Source: Bacteroidota bacterium
Lineage (GTDB): Bacteria > Bacteroidota > Bacteroidia > UBA7662 > CANHCV01
Assembly (NCBI GenBank): GCA_947501265.1
Contig: CANMVY010000001.1
Span: 248,001 to 312,000, forward strand
Direction: 5' to 3'
DNA: 64,000 nt
Part shown: piece by piece, positions 23,939 through 33,152 of the stretch
Layout: each line of letters starts with the position of its first letter
Position numbering within the stretch: the stretch's first letter is position 1
Made by a program: the position numbers and the translations under genes
The notes under the pieces: model-generated
Database searches by the model: none
What the model was told of the DNA's origin: nothing
Seen by the model: the letters and a program-made list of their open reading frames with translations, nothing else

Positions 23939-25603
23939 ATGAACTCCATCACCAAAGAATTTCTCCGCACCGGATACGAATCTTTACTTCAATTTCCCAT
24001 TTCCTCGTTGAATGATTTTCAAACCTGGTTGAGAGAACGCGCCACTTTCGAAGCTCAAATTGAGGAAGAATCGGGGTGGCGCTACATCAAAACCACTACT
24101 CATACCAACGACGAACAAGCCCAACAGGCATTCGAAGAATTTTCCACCGAATGGTACCCCATCATCGCCGAAAAAGCCCACGAACTCAATCAAAAAATGC
24201 TTGAATGTTCGTTCATCGAACAATTGAACGAACCCGGGTTTCATCGCTACCTCAACGATATCCAAAAACAAGTTCAGCTTTTTCGGGAAGAAAACATTCC
24301 CATTGAAACCGAGTTGAGGATGCTGGGAAATGAATACGGGAACATCATGGGAACCCTGCAAGTGGAACACCAAGGACAAACCCTCACCTTGCAGCAAGCT
24401 GCCAAATTATTGAAGGAAAACAATCGGGCCCTACGTGAATCCATCTACCGAAAAATTGGAGCCGCCCGACTTGAAAAACGCGACCAATTGAATCAGCTAC
24501 TCAGCAAAATGATTCAACTACGTCACCAAATGGCCCTCAATGCCGGTTTCCCCAACTACCTCGAATACAAGTTTGTGGAACTTGGTCGTACCGATTATAC
24601 CCCGGCCGATTGCCTTCAATTCCACCAAGCTGTTGAGGTTGCAATCGTTCCCATCAATCGAAGTTTCATTCAAATTAGAAAAGACCAACTTAAATTGGAG
24701 TCCCTCAAACCATGGGACCTCAAAGTTGATCCTTTCGGGAGAACCCCTTTGTCGCCGTTCAAAACCGCAACAGAACTCATCGAAAAGTCGAAGCAACTCT
24801 TCCGTCGCCTCGACTCTTCCATGGCCGACTGGCTTCAAACCATGGAAAATCAACATCGCCTCGATTTGGAAAGTCGAGCCAACAAAGCCCCAGGCGGATA
24901 TCAATATCCACTCCCCCATTCCGGAATTCCGTTTATTTTCATGAACGCCACCGGAACCATGGCCGATCTATCCACCATGGTGCACGAAATGGGACACGCC
25001 GTTCATACCCAATTGGCCAATCCACTTCCTACCATTTACCAGAATCCACCCATGGAAGTAGCCGAGCTCGCCTCCATGAGCATGGAATTGGTTACCATGG
25101 ATTTATGGGATGAGTTTTTTGGTACGGAAGATTTACTTCGGGCTAAAGAAGATCAATTGCAAGATGCCATAGGCATGTTGCCGTGGATCGCTCAAGTGGA
25201 TGCTTTCCAACATTGGTTGTACCTCAATCCGGAACACACCTCGGAAGAAAGAGAAGCCCATTGGCAATCGTTGAATGAGCGTTTTGGCACCGGAATGGTG
25301 GATTATACTGGATTTGAAATTCTTCAAAAAATATCTTGGCAAGGTCAATTGCATATTTACGAGGTGCCATTTTACTACATTGAATACGGTTTTGCACAAT
25401 TGGGAGCCATCGCACTTTGGAGAAATTATCTTTCCAACCCAACTCAATGTTTAGAAAATTATAAAAAAGCACTAGCTTTAGGAAACACCGAAAGCATTCC
25501 GAACGTTTACGAAATAGCAGGCATCTCTTTCAATTTTTCACCCGAGTACTTGGAGGAATTGGCCAGCTTCGTTTCTCAAGAATTCAAAAAAATACATGCA
25601 TGA
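23939..25603 (+). CDS. M3 family oligoendopeptidase (PepF-like)
   Basis: This 554-residue zinc metallopeptidase should hydrolyse short peptides in the cytoplasm; there is no signal peptide. The catalytic HExxH motif is HEMGH at about residues 348-352 in STMVHEMGHAVH. The third zinc ligand is in MEVAELASMSMELV some 25 residues later. The long helical N-terminal half and the closing IYEVPFYYIEYGFAQLGA helix are typical of oligoendopeptidases. The start lies four bases after a promoter box. It overlaps the next gene by four bases (ATGA). Confidence 0.93.
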   Translation: MNSITKEFLRTGYESLLQFPISSLNDFQTWLRERATFEAQIEEESGWRYIKTTTHTNDEQAQQAFEEFSTEWYPIIAEKAHELNQKMLECSFIEQLNEPGFHRYLNDIQKQVQLFREENIPIETELRMLGNEYGNIMGTLQVEHQGQTLTLQQAAKLLKENNRALRESIYRKIGAARLEKRDQLNQLLSKMIQLRHQMALNAGFPNYLEYKFVELGRTDYTPADCLQFHQAVEVAIVPINRSFIQIRKDQLKLESLKPWDLKVDPFGRTPLSPFKTATELIEKSKQLFRRLDSSMADWLQTMENQHRLDLESRANKAPGGYQYPLPHSGIPFIFMNATGTMADLSTMVHEMGHAVHTQLANPLPTIYQNPPMEVAELASMSMELVTMDLWDEFFGTEDLLRAKEDQLQDAIGMLPWIAQVDAFQHWLYLNPEHTSEEREAHWQSLNERFGTGMVDYTGFEILQKISWQGQLHIYEVPFYYIEYGFAQLGAIALWRNYLSNPTQCLENYKKALALGNTESIPNVYEIAGISFNFSPEYLEELASFVSQEFKKIHA

Positions 25604-26274
25604 AGCATTCTGAAGACATTCACCAATTACTGGCAACCAAAAGTTCGTTGAAACAACGCACCCACCGAAACACCATCGAGGTTTTTCAAAGGATGAAAAA
25701 AATTTTGGAATCCATTGCCAAAGAACAACACGATAAAATCAAAGGAGTTGACGCCTACGTTCCCGTAAGTTATCAATCTAGGAGCCAGTTCGAAGCCCAA
25801 ATTCAGTTTTCAGGAGATGTGCTTTTGCTGCAGCAACACACCAATACCTTCACGTTTCCTTCTGATCATCCCATCCACCACAATTCGTATGTAAAAACAA
25901 ACTCCGATCATGCCTACGTTGGAGTTATTCGCATTTACAACTTTTTGGCAGATTCGTTCAAATTCGCCCGAATGAATGACATGGGGTACTGCATCGGCCG
26001 CATTTTTGTGAATGCCGAAAATCAGTTTTTCATGGACGGATTGAGGCCATTTTCCTTTCTTTATGAAGAATACGGTAAGAAAGAACTGACCGAAGACGTG
26101 ATCAAGGAAATTTTGGAAATGGCCATGAAAGGTGCCATTTATGATGAATTAACCGTACCGCCTTTTGAACAAGAACAGTACATTTCTATTGGAGCCAAAA
26201 TTTCCCAAGACGGAAATATTCTGATCGCCACCTCCAAAAGGGTTGGCTTTCCTTATACCGATGCCACCGATTGA
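25600..26274 (+). CDS. Conserved hypothetical protein coupled to the M3 peptidase
   Basis: This 224-residue soluble protein has no signal peptide or membrane helix. It begins with a charged helix (RNTIEVFQRMKKILESIAKEQHDKI) and continues as an alpha/beta domain. Distinctive phrases are VPVSYQSRSQFEAQIQFSGD, GVIRIYNFLADSFKFARM and GRIFVNAENQFFMDGLRPF. I do not recognise a named family. The ATGA overlap with the peptidase gene means coupled translation, so the two products may act together, but nothing indicates how. Confidence 0.8.
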   Translation: MKHSEDIHQLLATKSSLKQRTHRNTIEVFQRMKKILESIAKEQHDKIKGVDAYVPVSYQSRSQFEAQIQFSGDVLLLQQHTNTFTFPSDHPIHHNSYVKTNSDHAYVGVIRIYNFLADSFKFARMNDMGYCIGRIFVNAENQFFMDGLRPFSFLYEEYGKKELTEDVIKEILEMAMKGAIYDELTVPPFEQEQYISIGAKISQDGNILIATSKRVGFPYTDATD

Positions 26275-26297
26275 TCAATTATTATTATCTTGAGGGC

Positions 26298-28850
26298 ATG
26301 AAATGGTTTTTCGTTTTCTGCTCCATCTTCCTCTTTCAAACCGTTGGATTCGCTCAAGTTTCCGACGCTTTTACCGACAATGATTTCACCGCAAACCCTT
26401 CGTGGAGTGGTGAATCATCCAAATTCCAAGTCATCAATCAACGGTTGCAACTCAATGGCCTTCCGGCCAACGACACGGCTTATTTATCAACGTCCAACGC
26501 TCTGTTCCGGAATACCGAATGGAGCTTTGTTGCCCAGCTGAATTTCGCTCCTTCCGATAATAATTTATTGAGGGTGTATTTGATGTCCAACACGGCTGAC
26601 TTAAAGAGTTCAACTTTGCAGGGCTATTACCTCAAAATTGGGGAAAATGGAAATGCTGATGCACTGGAATTGTACCGCCAAAACGGCTCAACCCACACCT
26701 TGGTTACCCGGGGAACGAACGGCCGTTTCGCTACCCCTAAAACCATGCGCATCAAAGTCCTTCGCGACTCCATTGGCAATTGGGAACTCTACACCGATTC
26801 TACCCTTACCTCGGCTTACAACTTGGAAATCACCGGATTCGATTCCACTTATCAATTCACCCAATCCGTTGGATTTTGGTGCAAATACACCACGTCCAAC
26901 AAATCCAATTTTTGGTTCGATGCCGTTTATGTGGGTCCCGAACAAAGAGACACGGTTCCGCCACGAGTGGTTGGCCTCACCATCGGCTCCCCAACCAGCA
27001 TCACGGTGTTTTTGGACGAAACCATAACTCCAGCCACGGGAGAAACAACCACCAACTATTTTATTGATCAGGGTATAGGATTTCCCACATCGGCTACGCT
27101 CTCGGCCTCGGCCACCGAGGTAACGTTAACCCTGCCTTCGGCCCTTCCGAATGCAACCCTTTGCTCGCTTACGGTGGGCCGACTGTCTGACATAAAAGGC
27201 AACCTAAAACCCATCAGCTACCATCCCTTCTCGTTGATCATTCCTCAATCGGGAGACATCGTAATATCTGAACTTATGCCTGACCCTGAACCTCCGTTGG
27301 GACTTCCGAATACCGAATACGTTGAACTCACCAATCGCCTTACATCGTCGATAGATTTGGCGGGATGGACCTTGGATGATGGAGGCACCCCGGTTGTTTT
27401 GCCCAACCTAACCATCCCCGCGGGAGGTTCGTTGGCATTAGCACCCATTGCACAAGCGGGTAATTTTGTTGGTTTTCGAAATGTAATTGGCGTTCCGTCT
27501 CTTCCTTCTTTGAATAATACGGGAGATATCATTTCCTTGAAAAACGCCCAAGGGAAAATCATTCATCAAGTGGCGTATTCCGATTCTTGGCATCAAAACT
27601 CGGTGAAAAAAGGCGGGGGTTGGTCTTTGGAAATGGTGGACCTTTCGGTGGCCTGCGTGGGACAAGGAAATTGGAGCAGCAGCAACGACCCGCGCGGTGG
27701 AACTCCAGGAGAACCCAACTCGGTGCGCGGAACTTTCCAAGATACACTCCCCCTCCAAGTTTCTGGAATTCGAGTGGTTCATCCCGACACCCTTGAAATT
27801 CGGTTTAACCTTCCATTGGCGCCTCCTCAAAAATCATGGTTCTCTTCTCCTTTGTTGGTGATTGATACTTTGATTTCGAACGGCAGCCAATCGGTTCTAA
27901 TAAAATTGAATTCCAGTTTGGTGGCCGGCTCCTCCTATTGGTTATATTGGAAGAGCGTAGGTACGTGTTACGGTTCTTTGGGTGGACAAGATTCCGCATT
28001 AATCGGTTTACCGGTGAACCCTCAACCCGGAGATTGGATCATTTCGGAAGTGCTTTTTGATCCCAAAACCGGAGGAGTAGATTATGTGGAGTTATTCCAC
28101 AACGGGAAGAAAATGTTGGACTTGAAAGATCTCCTTTTTTCAACGGAAGATGCCAATGGCAACCCCATCGATTTTGCAACAGTTCCCTCTGGAAGATTGG
28201 CTGTACCTGGAGATTACTACGTCCTTACGTCGAATCCCAACATCGTTCAAAATCAATATTTTTGCCCAAACCCGAAAAATTTGGTCAGCCTTTCGCTTCC
28301 TTCTTTGGGATTGAGCGATACGCGAATTACGCTGAGAACCCTTTCATTGAATCTGTTAGACAGTTTGCAGTATTCGGAAAAATGGCACAGCCCCATCATT
28401 AAGGATACGAAAGGGGTTGCGTTGGAGCGGTTGAATTCCAACGAGCCTTCCACCCAACCCCAAAATTGGTACAGCGCCTCCTCCCGTGTTGGTTATGGCA
28501 CCCCAACCGGTCCTAATTCTCAATGGAAGGGCCTGTTACCCGATGAAATTTCCTGGAGTTCCGACATCCTTACACCCAATGGCGACGGCGATCGGGATTT
28601 ATTGTTCTTCCAAATTCCGAATGATGCGTTGGGCACCACCCTCTCGGTTCGCATTTTCGATACCCAAGGTTTCCTTTGGGCCAATCCTTACGAACGAATT
28701 TTAGCTGGAAGCTCCAACGAATTGCGGTGGGATGGGACTGGATTGAACGGAAGTACGGTTCCTCAGGGTCTCTACATCATATGGGTTCAACTCATGGGGT
28801 TGGATGGAAAATCGCAAATCATTAAAAAAACCATAACCGTAGTCCCTTAA
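26298..28850 (+). CDS. Large secreted protein with lamin-tail domains and gliding-type C-terminus
   Basis: This 850-residue exported protein starts with a signal peptide (MKWFFVFCSIFLFQTVGFAQ). In order it shows a jelly-roll-like N-terminal region, an Ig-like module (PPRVVGLTIGSPTSITVFLDE, about 220-315), a lamin-tail domain (GDIVISELMPDPE, YVELTNRLTSSIDLAGWTLDD, about 320-445), another Ig-like module, and a second lamin-tail unit (WIISEVLFDPKTGGVDYVEL, about 585-690). The C-terminus (ILTPNGDGDRDLLFF, RWDGTGLNGSTVPQGLYI) matches the CHU_C/FlgD-like domain that directs T9SS export. The function is probably adhesive or surface-structural. The start is placed at ATG 26298 rather than the track 26271. 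It is followed two bases later by lnt. Confidence 0.87.
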   Translation: MKWFFVFCSIFLFQTVGFAQVSDAFTDNDFTANPSWSGESSKFQVINQRLQLNGLPANDTAYLSTSNALFRNTEWSFVAQLNFAPSDNNLLRVYLMSNTADLKSSTLQGYYLKIGENGNADALELYRQNGSTHTLVTRGTNGRFATPKTMRIKVLRDSIGNWELYTDSTLTSAYNLEITGFDSTYQFTQSVGFWCKYTTSNKSNFWFDAVYVGPEQRDTVPPRVVGLTIGSPTSITVFLDETITPATGETTTNYFIDQGIGFPTSATLSASATEVTLTLPSALPNATLCSLTVGRLSDIKGNLKPISYHPFSLIIPQSGDIVISELMPDPEPPLGLPNTEYVELTNRLTSSIDLAGWTLDDGGTPVVLPNLTIPAGGSLALAPIAQAGNFVGFRNVIGVPSLPSLNNTGDIISLKNAQGKIIHQVAYSDSWHQNSVKKGGGWSLEMVDLSVACVGQGNWSSSNDPRGGTPGEPNSVRGTFQDTLPLQVSGIRVVHPDTLEIRFNLPLAPPQKSWFSSPLLVIDTLISNGSQSVLIKLNSSLVAGSSYWLYWKSVGTCYGSLGGQDSALIGLPVNPQPGDWIISEVLFDPKTGGVDYVELFHNGKKMLDLKDLLFSTEDANGNPIDFATVPSGRLAVPGDYYVLTSNPNIVQNQYFCPNPKNLVSLSLPSLGLSDTRITLRTLSLNLLDSLQYSEKWHSPIIKDTKGVALERLNSNEPSTQPQNWYSASSRVGYGTPTGPNSQWKGLLPDEISWSSDILTPNGDGDRDLLFFQIPNDALGTTLSVRIFDTQGFLWANPYERILAGSSNELRWDGTGLNGSTVPQGLYIIWVQLMGLDGKSQIIKKTITVVP

Positions 28851-28851
28851 A

Positions 28852-30369
28852 ATGCGCAGCTTCGTTCTCGTTCTCGTTTCTATTTTATTTTTTGTTTTGG
28901 GATTCCCTCCCTATTCCGTATTGCCCTTAATGATGTTGGCCTGGGTTCCCCTTCTCTGGCTTTGGAAAGAAAAAAAATCAATTTGGTGGTGCATTGCAGC
29001 ATTTATTGGATGGAACGTTGGATCAATCGGTTGGTTGATGGAGGTTCAAATGAATCAAATCATGGCCTTTGTCCCAGCCTTAGTGGTGAACACGAGTTTG
29101 TTTGCATTGGCTTGGTTTCTAGTCCGAAGAACGTGGATTCGTTTGCCTAAAACTTGGTCGTGGTTGGCTTTGCCCATCGCATGGATTCCAGTAGAATGGA
29201 TTCATTTCTATTGGGATTTGGATTTCCCCTGGCTTACAGTGGGGAATGCCTTGGCCGAATGGCCCATTTTTGCCCAAGGCTACGAAATTGCCGGAACTGC
29301 GTTGGGCAGTTTGTGGATTTTAGGAATCAATGGACTCGTTTTTTCACTTTTGAAGAAGGAAATAAATTGGAATAGAAAAGCAGGAATTGCTGTAGCGATT
29401 TGGACCACGTTTCCGTTGTTTTTTCTTCCTTTAGGTTGGAGAGATCAAGAAGAAAAATCAGCAGTGGTATCGGTGGTTCAACCGAACATTGAAACCTACC
29501 AAGAAAAGTACGATTGGGGAAGATACGCGGATCAATTCCATTCCATGGCCTTGCTTTCTGAAAAAGAGGGAAATGGAGATTGGATCATTTGGCCGGAAAC
29601 GGCTGTTCCTGGAAACTTCCCCATTCGATTTCCGGCCGGATTCGACCGTAAATCGATACAGATTTGGCAATGGGATAGCTTGGAAAACCTTTCGGTTCGA
29701 TTAAAAAATAAAAACCTCTTGGTAGGCGCTTCCTGTTACGGGGTGTTTTCAGATTCTTTGGCGCCCAATGGTCAACGGGTTGAAACCTACAATGCAGCAC
29801 TTTGGTTCCGAAACGGCACTTTGAAAGGCATTTACCAAAAATCGAAAATGGTAGCAGGAGTGGAGAAAATACCGTTCATCAACCTTCTTCCCGGTTTAAA
29901 ATCGCTTTCGCTTGACTTTGGTGGAACCACCGAAAGCCTATCGGGCCAGGATACCTTGTCGATTTTTAGCGATGGAACCTCCTCGGTTTGTCCGCTCATT
30001 TGTTTTGAACAGGACTTTGGTCGACATGCCTCCAAAGGGAATCGAGCAGATTTTTTGGCCATTGGAACCAACGATGGATGGTGGAACAACAGCAATGGCC
30101 ACCTTCAGCATTTTGAAATCGCTCGCCTTCGCGCTATTGAAAACCGCAAATGGGTGGCAAGAGCGGCCAACACGGGCAAATCGGGATTCATCCAACCCAA
30201 TGGAGACGTTGTAGGTTCGCTATTGAACTGGAATGAGAAGGGAGTCATAACCCAGAGAATCTCCCTAGAAAGCAGAACCACTTGGTATGCGCTGTTCGGA
30301 GATTATTTGGTAATGATTCTTTTGTTGGGATTGATCGGAATTCAATTCCGGAAACCCAAAGGAAATTAA
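28852..30369 (+). CDS. lnt: Apolipoprotein N-acyltransferase
   Basis: Lnt adds the third acyl chain to the N-terminal cysteine of lipoproteins in the inner membrane. The 505-residue protein has five or six N-terminal membrane helices (residues about 1-195) and a nitrilase-fold exported domain. Catalytic-triad motifs are visible: WPETAVPG with the glutamate near residue 247, the lysine region YQKSKMVAG near 330, and VCPLICFEQDFG with the nucleophilic cysteine near 385. NDGWWNNSNGHLQHFEIARLRAIENRKW follows in two blocks, and a last membrane helix closes the protein. Its TAA stop shares a TTAA with the convergent gene. The window contains several lipoproteins it would process. Confidence 0.95.
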   Translation: MRSFVLVLVSILFFVLGFPPYSVLPLMMLAWVPLLWLWKEKKSIWWCIAAFIGWNVGSIGWLMEVQMNQIMAFVPALVVNTSLFALAWFLVRRTWIRLPKTWSWLALPIAWIPVEWIHFYWDLDFPWLTVGNALAEWPIFAQGYEIAGTALGSLWILGINGLVFSLLKKEINWNRKAGIAVAIWTTFPLFFLPLGWRDQEEKSAVVSVVQPNIETYQEKYDWGRYADQFHSMALLSEKEGNGDWIIWPETAVPGNFPIRFPAGFDRKSIQIWQWDSLENLSVRLKNKNLLVGASCYGVFSDSLAPNGQRVETYNAALWFRNGTLKGIYQKSKMVAGVEKIPFINLLPGLKSLSLDFGGTTESLSGQDTLSIFSDGTSSVCPLICFEQDFGRHASKGNRADFLAIGTNDGWWNNSNGHLQHFEIARLRAIENRKWVARAANTGKSGFIQPNGDVVGSLLNWNEKGVITQRISLESRTTWYALFGDYLVMILLLGLIGIQFRKPKGN

Positions 30370-30857
30370 ATGTTGTTGTTTTCTTCTTTGGCCACCAACA
30401 TCCACTTGCCATTGGTACGCTTGAAGTAGTAGTTTTTGTTGCCTTCAATGAAACTCAACACGCTAATCACCATGGAATCTGACTCGTGCGGCTTCATGTC
30501 GAAATTATCATACGTTTCAACGCGATAAGTATTTCCTTGTCCGTCGTGATCGCCAACAATGGCAACGGGATTGAAGTTTTCGGCTTTGGTGTAAATGGTA
30601 TCCCGGGCATTATCATCGGCGTAACCGATATCGATCAATGGGAACTGGGTACGTTCTTTTTGGAACTGAGGATCGTCAAAAAACTGAAGGCGGAACTGTT
30701 CGAAGGATTCACCTACTTGGGTTGAATCGGTGGTAGAAACGGATGCTTTATCAGAAGCTTTATCTCCTGATCCAATGAAATAACCTAGAGCTGCGGCAGC
30801 GATTCCTACTCCGGCCACCCAAATCCAAAGGGTGTTTTGAGATCTATTTTGTTCCAT
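30366..30857 (-). CDS. Membrane-anchored protein, possibly DUF4348-like
   Basis: This 163-residue protein has one N-terminal membrane helix at about residues 10-29 (LWIWVAGVGIAAAALGYFIG), then a Ser/Thr/Asp-rich linker and a soluble domain. The domain contains FEQFRLQFFDDPQFQKERTQFPL, reminiscent of the Bacteroidota DUF4348 family. The family call is a recollection of pattern, not a search. The ATG lies four bases after a TATCTTTG box, and the stop shares a TTAA with lnt. Confidence 0.75.
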   Translation of the reverse strand: MEQNRSQNTLWIWVAGVGIAAAALGYFIGSGDKASDKASVSTTDSTQVGESFEQFRLQFFDDPQFQKERTQFPLIDIGYADDNARDTIYTKAENFNPVAIVGDHDGQGNTYRVETYDNFDMKPHESDSMVISVLSFIEGNKNYYFKRTNGKWMLVAKEENNNI

Positions 30858-30861
30858 ACAT

Positions 30862-30869
30862 CAAAGATA
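30862..30869 (-). promoter_or_regulatory. Promoter box TATCTTTG, four bases before the 30857 start
   Basis: CAAAGATA on the plus strand is TATCTTTG on the minus strand, a full TAnnTTTG match with a four-base spacer to the ATG. Confidence 0.65.
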
Positions 30870-30894
30870 AGGTAAATGCCGTACAAAAACCCAA

Positions 30895-30902
30895 TATCTT
30901 TG
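30895..30902 (+). promoter_or_regulatory. Promoter box TATCTTTG before the small membrane protein/SDR pair
   Basis: TATCTTTG matches TAnnTTTG, 17 bases before the ATG at 30920. It faces away from the minus-strand box at 30862-30869 in a 62-base divergent gap. Confidence 0.62.
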
Positions 30903-30919
30903 CAGGAAGCATTGGCATT

Positions 30920-31270
30920 ATGAAAATTAAAACTGCAAAATTTGGCTATTTGGCGTCGTACGCCTTTTTGTTCGCCTACCATTTGGTTTGGTTGTATTTG
31001 AACATCACTGTTGGGGGCAAAAAGGAGTTTTTGAACATTCTAACGATTCCCATTTTGCCCATTGGTTACTACTCGTTGATCTTTATTTTCTTTGAGATCA
31101 TTGCCTTGCTTTATTTAGCTTGGTACATTGTTCGGGTGGAATACCGGGATTACGACTTTCATTTTTCGGACGTTGTTTTTTACCTGAGTATCATTTTTTA
31201 CGCCGCTTCGGTTGGCTTCCAAGTCATTTATGCCGCAGCTCAGGGAGCGAATACCTACATCAATGGGTAG
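30920..31270 (+). CDS. Small polytopic membrane protein, unknown function
   Basis: This 116-residue protein is mostly hydrophobic, with three or four predicted membrane helices: YLASYAFLFAYHLVWLYL, ILTIPILPIGYYSLIFIFFEIIALLYLAWYIV and VVFYLSIIFYAASVGFQVIYAA. No family was recognised. Its last eight bases overlap the start of the SDR gene, so the two are co-translated. A helper or anchor role for the SDR is possible but only inferred from the overlap. Confidence 0.75.
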   Translation: MKIKTAKFGYLASYAFLFAYHLVWLYLNITVGGKKEFLNILTIPILPIGYYSLIFIFFEIIALLYLAWYIVRVEYRDYDFHFSDVVFYLSIIFYAASVGFQVIYAAAQGANTYING

Positions 31271-32060
31271 TGTTGATCAATCGGTCGTTTGGATCACCGG
31301 TGCCTCATCGGGCATCGGTACAGAATTGGCTTTGGCATTTGCTCGCCGGAAATGCAAATTGGTGCTTTCTGGGAGAAAAGTAGATGCGCTCCAAACGGTG
31401 GCCGATCAAGCTCAACTCTTGGGAGCGCCCCACGTTTGGGTCAAACCCTTTGATGGTACCGATTTTTCGGTTATTCCATCTTTAGGGGCTCAAATTTGGG
31501 AAGAAACGGGAGGAGTGGATATCCTCATCAACAATGCTGGAATTTCGCAACGAAGTTTAACGGCAGAAACCGATTTATCGGTGGATCAATCCATCATGAA
31601 CATCAATTATTTTGCTGCCGTAGCCCTCACAAAATCCATTCTCCATCAGATGATCGAAAAAGGAAACGGACACGTTGTTATGATGAGTTCGGTGGTTGGT
31701 TATTTCGGATATTACCAGCGTTCCGCTTACGCCGCATCAAAACATGCCTTGCATGGATTTACCGATTCACTCTGGGCAGAGTGTTCCAATCAGGGCATCA
31801 AAACCCTTTTGGTAACTCCTGGGGGCGTTCGAACCAATATTTCATTGAATGCCTTGAACGGCAAGGGGGAGCAATTTGGAAAATTGGATAACTTACAAGC
31901 CAAAGGTATGGAGCCCGATTGGGTGGCCAATAAAGTTATTCAAGCCATTGAATCCAATAAAAGAGAATTGCTTCTCGCCCAAAAAGAAAGGATACTGGTT
32001 GTATTACGTCGTTTTTTTCCAACAATCTATTTTTGGATCATCCCAAAGGTTCGTCGGTAA
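31263..32060 (+). CDS. Short-chain dehydrogenase/reductase
   Basis: This 265-residue NAD(P)-dependent oxidoreductase shows the classical SDR pattern. The cofactor motif TGASSGIG is near residue 13, NNAG near 88, the catalytic serine in VMMSSVVGYFG near 142, and the YAASKHAL catalytic Tyr-Lys near 157. The C-terminus has extra basic and hydrophobic residues (VVLRRFFPTIYFWIIPKV), which suggest membrane association, as in DHRS7-like SDRs. The track start 31212 lies deep inside the upstream gene. ATG 31263 (MGSVDQSVVWITGA) gives a normal N-terminus. The substrate is unknown. Confidence 0.92.
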   Translation: MGSVDQSVVWITGASSGIGTELALAFARRKCKLVLSGRKVDALQTVADQAQLLGAPHVWVKPFDGTDFSVIPSLGAQIWEETGGVDILINNAGISQRSLTAETDLSVDQSIMNINYFAAVALTKSILHQMIEKGNGHVVMMSSVVGYFGYYQRSAYAASKHALHGFTDSLWAECSNQGIKTLLVTPGGVRTNISLNALNGKGEQFGKLDNLQAKGMEPDWVANKVIQAIESNKRELLLAQKERILVVLRRFFPTIYFWIIPKVRR

Positions 32061-32071
32061 TAATAATTCCT

Positions 32072-32088
32072 TATTTTTGATAAATTTG
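32072..32088 (+). promoter_or_regulatory. Two adjacent promoter boxes before the VOC gene
   Basis: TATTTTTG (32072-32079) and TAAATTTG (32081-32088) both match TAnnTTTG. They precede the ATG at 32097 by 17 and 8 bases. Either or both may drive the VOC-radA transcript. Confidence 0.5.
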
Positions 32089-32096
32089 AAAACAGT

Positions 32097-33152
32097 ATGG
32101 CCGATTTAATCAGTGGAATTCAACAAGTTGGCATAGGAGTAACGAATGCTGACGAAGCCTGGAAATGGTACATTCGCCACTTTGGAATGGATATCAAAGT
32201 ATTTGCCGATGAGGCTCGAGCCGAGTTGATGAAGCCGTACACGGGTGGAGAGGGCCACGATCGCTATGCGATATTGGCATTGAACATGCGTGGAGGTGGC
32301 GGATTCGAAGTTTGGGAATACAAAAGTCGGAAATCGGCACCGCCCATTCGCCCATTCCTCTTGGGAGATTTGGGATTCAACATTTGTAAAATAAACTCAG
32401 TTTCCGTAAAAGATGTTTGCGAGTTTTTGCAACCCTTAAATCCACCATCTTTTACCGGTTTAATGAACAATTCCCTCGGTAAAACCAATGCTTTTTTGCA
32501 GGATCCCTACGGGAATTGGTTTGAGATCATTACCGCCAGAAGCAAATTTATGGAAACCAACCATCCCTGCGGTGGAGTTGGAGGAGTTACCATTGGTGTT
32601 TCAAACATGGATAAATCCATTGTATTTTATGCGGGTGTTCTGGGGTACGATATCATCAAGCACGACGAAACGGGTGTCTTTGAAGATTTTAAATCGTTAC
32701 CCGGTGGAAATCAAACGTTTCGAAGGGTAGTTATGATTGCAGGAAAAACCCGAAAGGGGCCTTTTTCCGATCTTTTAGGCAGAACAGAAATAGAATTGAT
32801 TCAAGTTTTAGATCGAAAACCTGAAAAAATTTACGAAGGACGATATTGGGGAGACCAAGGTTTCATCCATTTGTGTTACGACGTGAATGACATGAAGGGA
32901 TTGAAGAAACATTGCTCTAACCTTGGGTCTGAATTTACGGCAGATAGTTCCAACAGTTTCGACATGGGTCAGGCTGCTGGACATTTTGCCTACATTGAAG
33001 ACCCCGACGGGGCACTCATTGAATTCGTGGAAACCCATCGTGTTCCTGTTATCAAAAAAATCGGCTGGTATTTCCGTTTAAAAGGTAGAAATCCCAAACC
33101 ACTTCCAAAATGGATGGTGTGGGCGCTCAGCTTCAATCGTGTAAAAGCATAA
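32097..33152 (+). CDS. Double VOC (glyoxalase/dioxygenase fold) protein
   Basis: This 351-residue soluble protein holds two vicinal-oxygen-chelate modules. The first runs over residues 1-150 (IQQVGIGVTNADEAWKWYI, AFLQDPYGNWFEIITA). The second runs over about 158-310 (GGVTIGVSNMDKSIVFYAGVLGY, AYIEDPDGALIEFVETH). The DPYGN-FE and DPDGALIEF ends carry the usual metal-ligand glutamates. A basic extension of about 35 residues closes the protein. The two-module layout occurs in extradiol dioxygenases and glyoxalase-type enzymes, but the substrate is not evident. The stop overlaps the radA start (TAATG). Confidence 0.88.
   Translation: MADLISGIQQVGIGVTNADEAWKWYIRHFGMDIKVFADEARAELMKPYTGGEGHDRYAILALNMRGGGGFEVWEYKSRKSAPPIRPFLLGDLGFNICKINSVSVKDVCEFLQPLNPPSFTGLMNNSLGKTNAFLQDPYGNWFEIITARSKFMETNHPCGGVGGVTIGVSNMDKSIVFYAGVLGYDIIKHDETGVFEDFKSLPGGNQTFRRVVMIAGKTRKGPFSDLLGRTEIELIQVLDRKPEKIYEGRYWGDQGFIHLCYDVNDMKGLKKHCSNLGSEFTADSSNSFDMGQAAGHFAYIEDPDGALIEFVETHRVPVIKKIGWYFRLKGRNPKPLPKWMVWALSFNRVKA

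Noticed and set aside
23760-23942. 60-residue ORF before the M3 peptidase gene
   Set aside because: It covers the promoter box, overlaps the peptidase start and has no recognisable feature.
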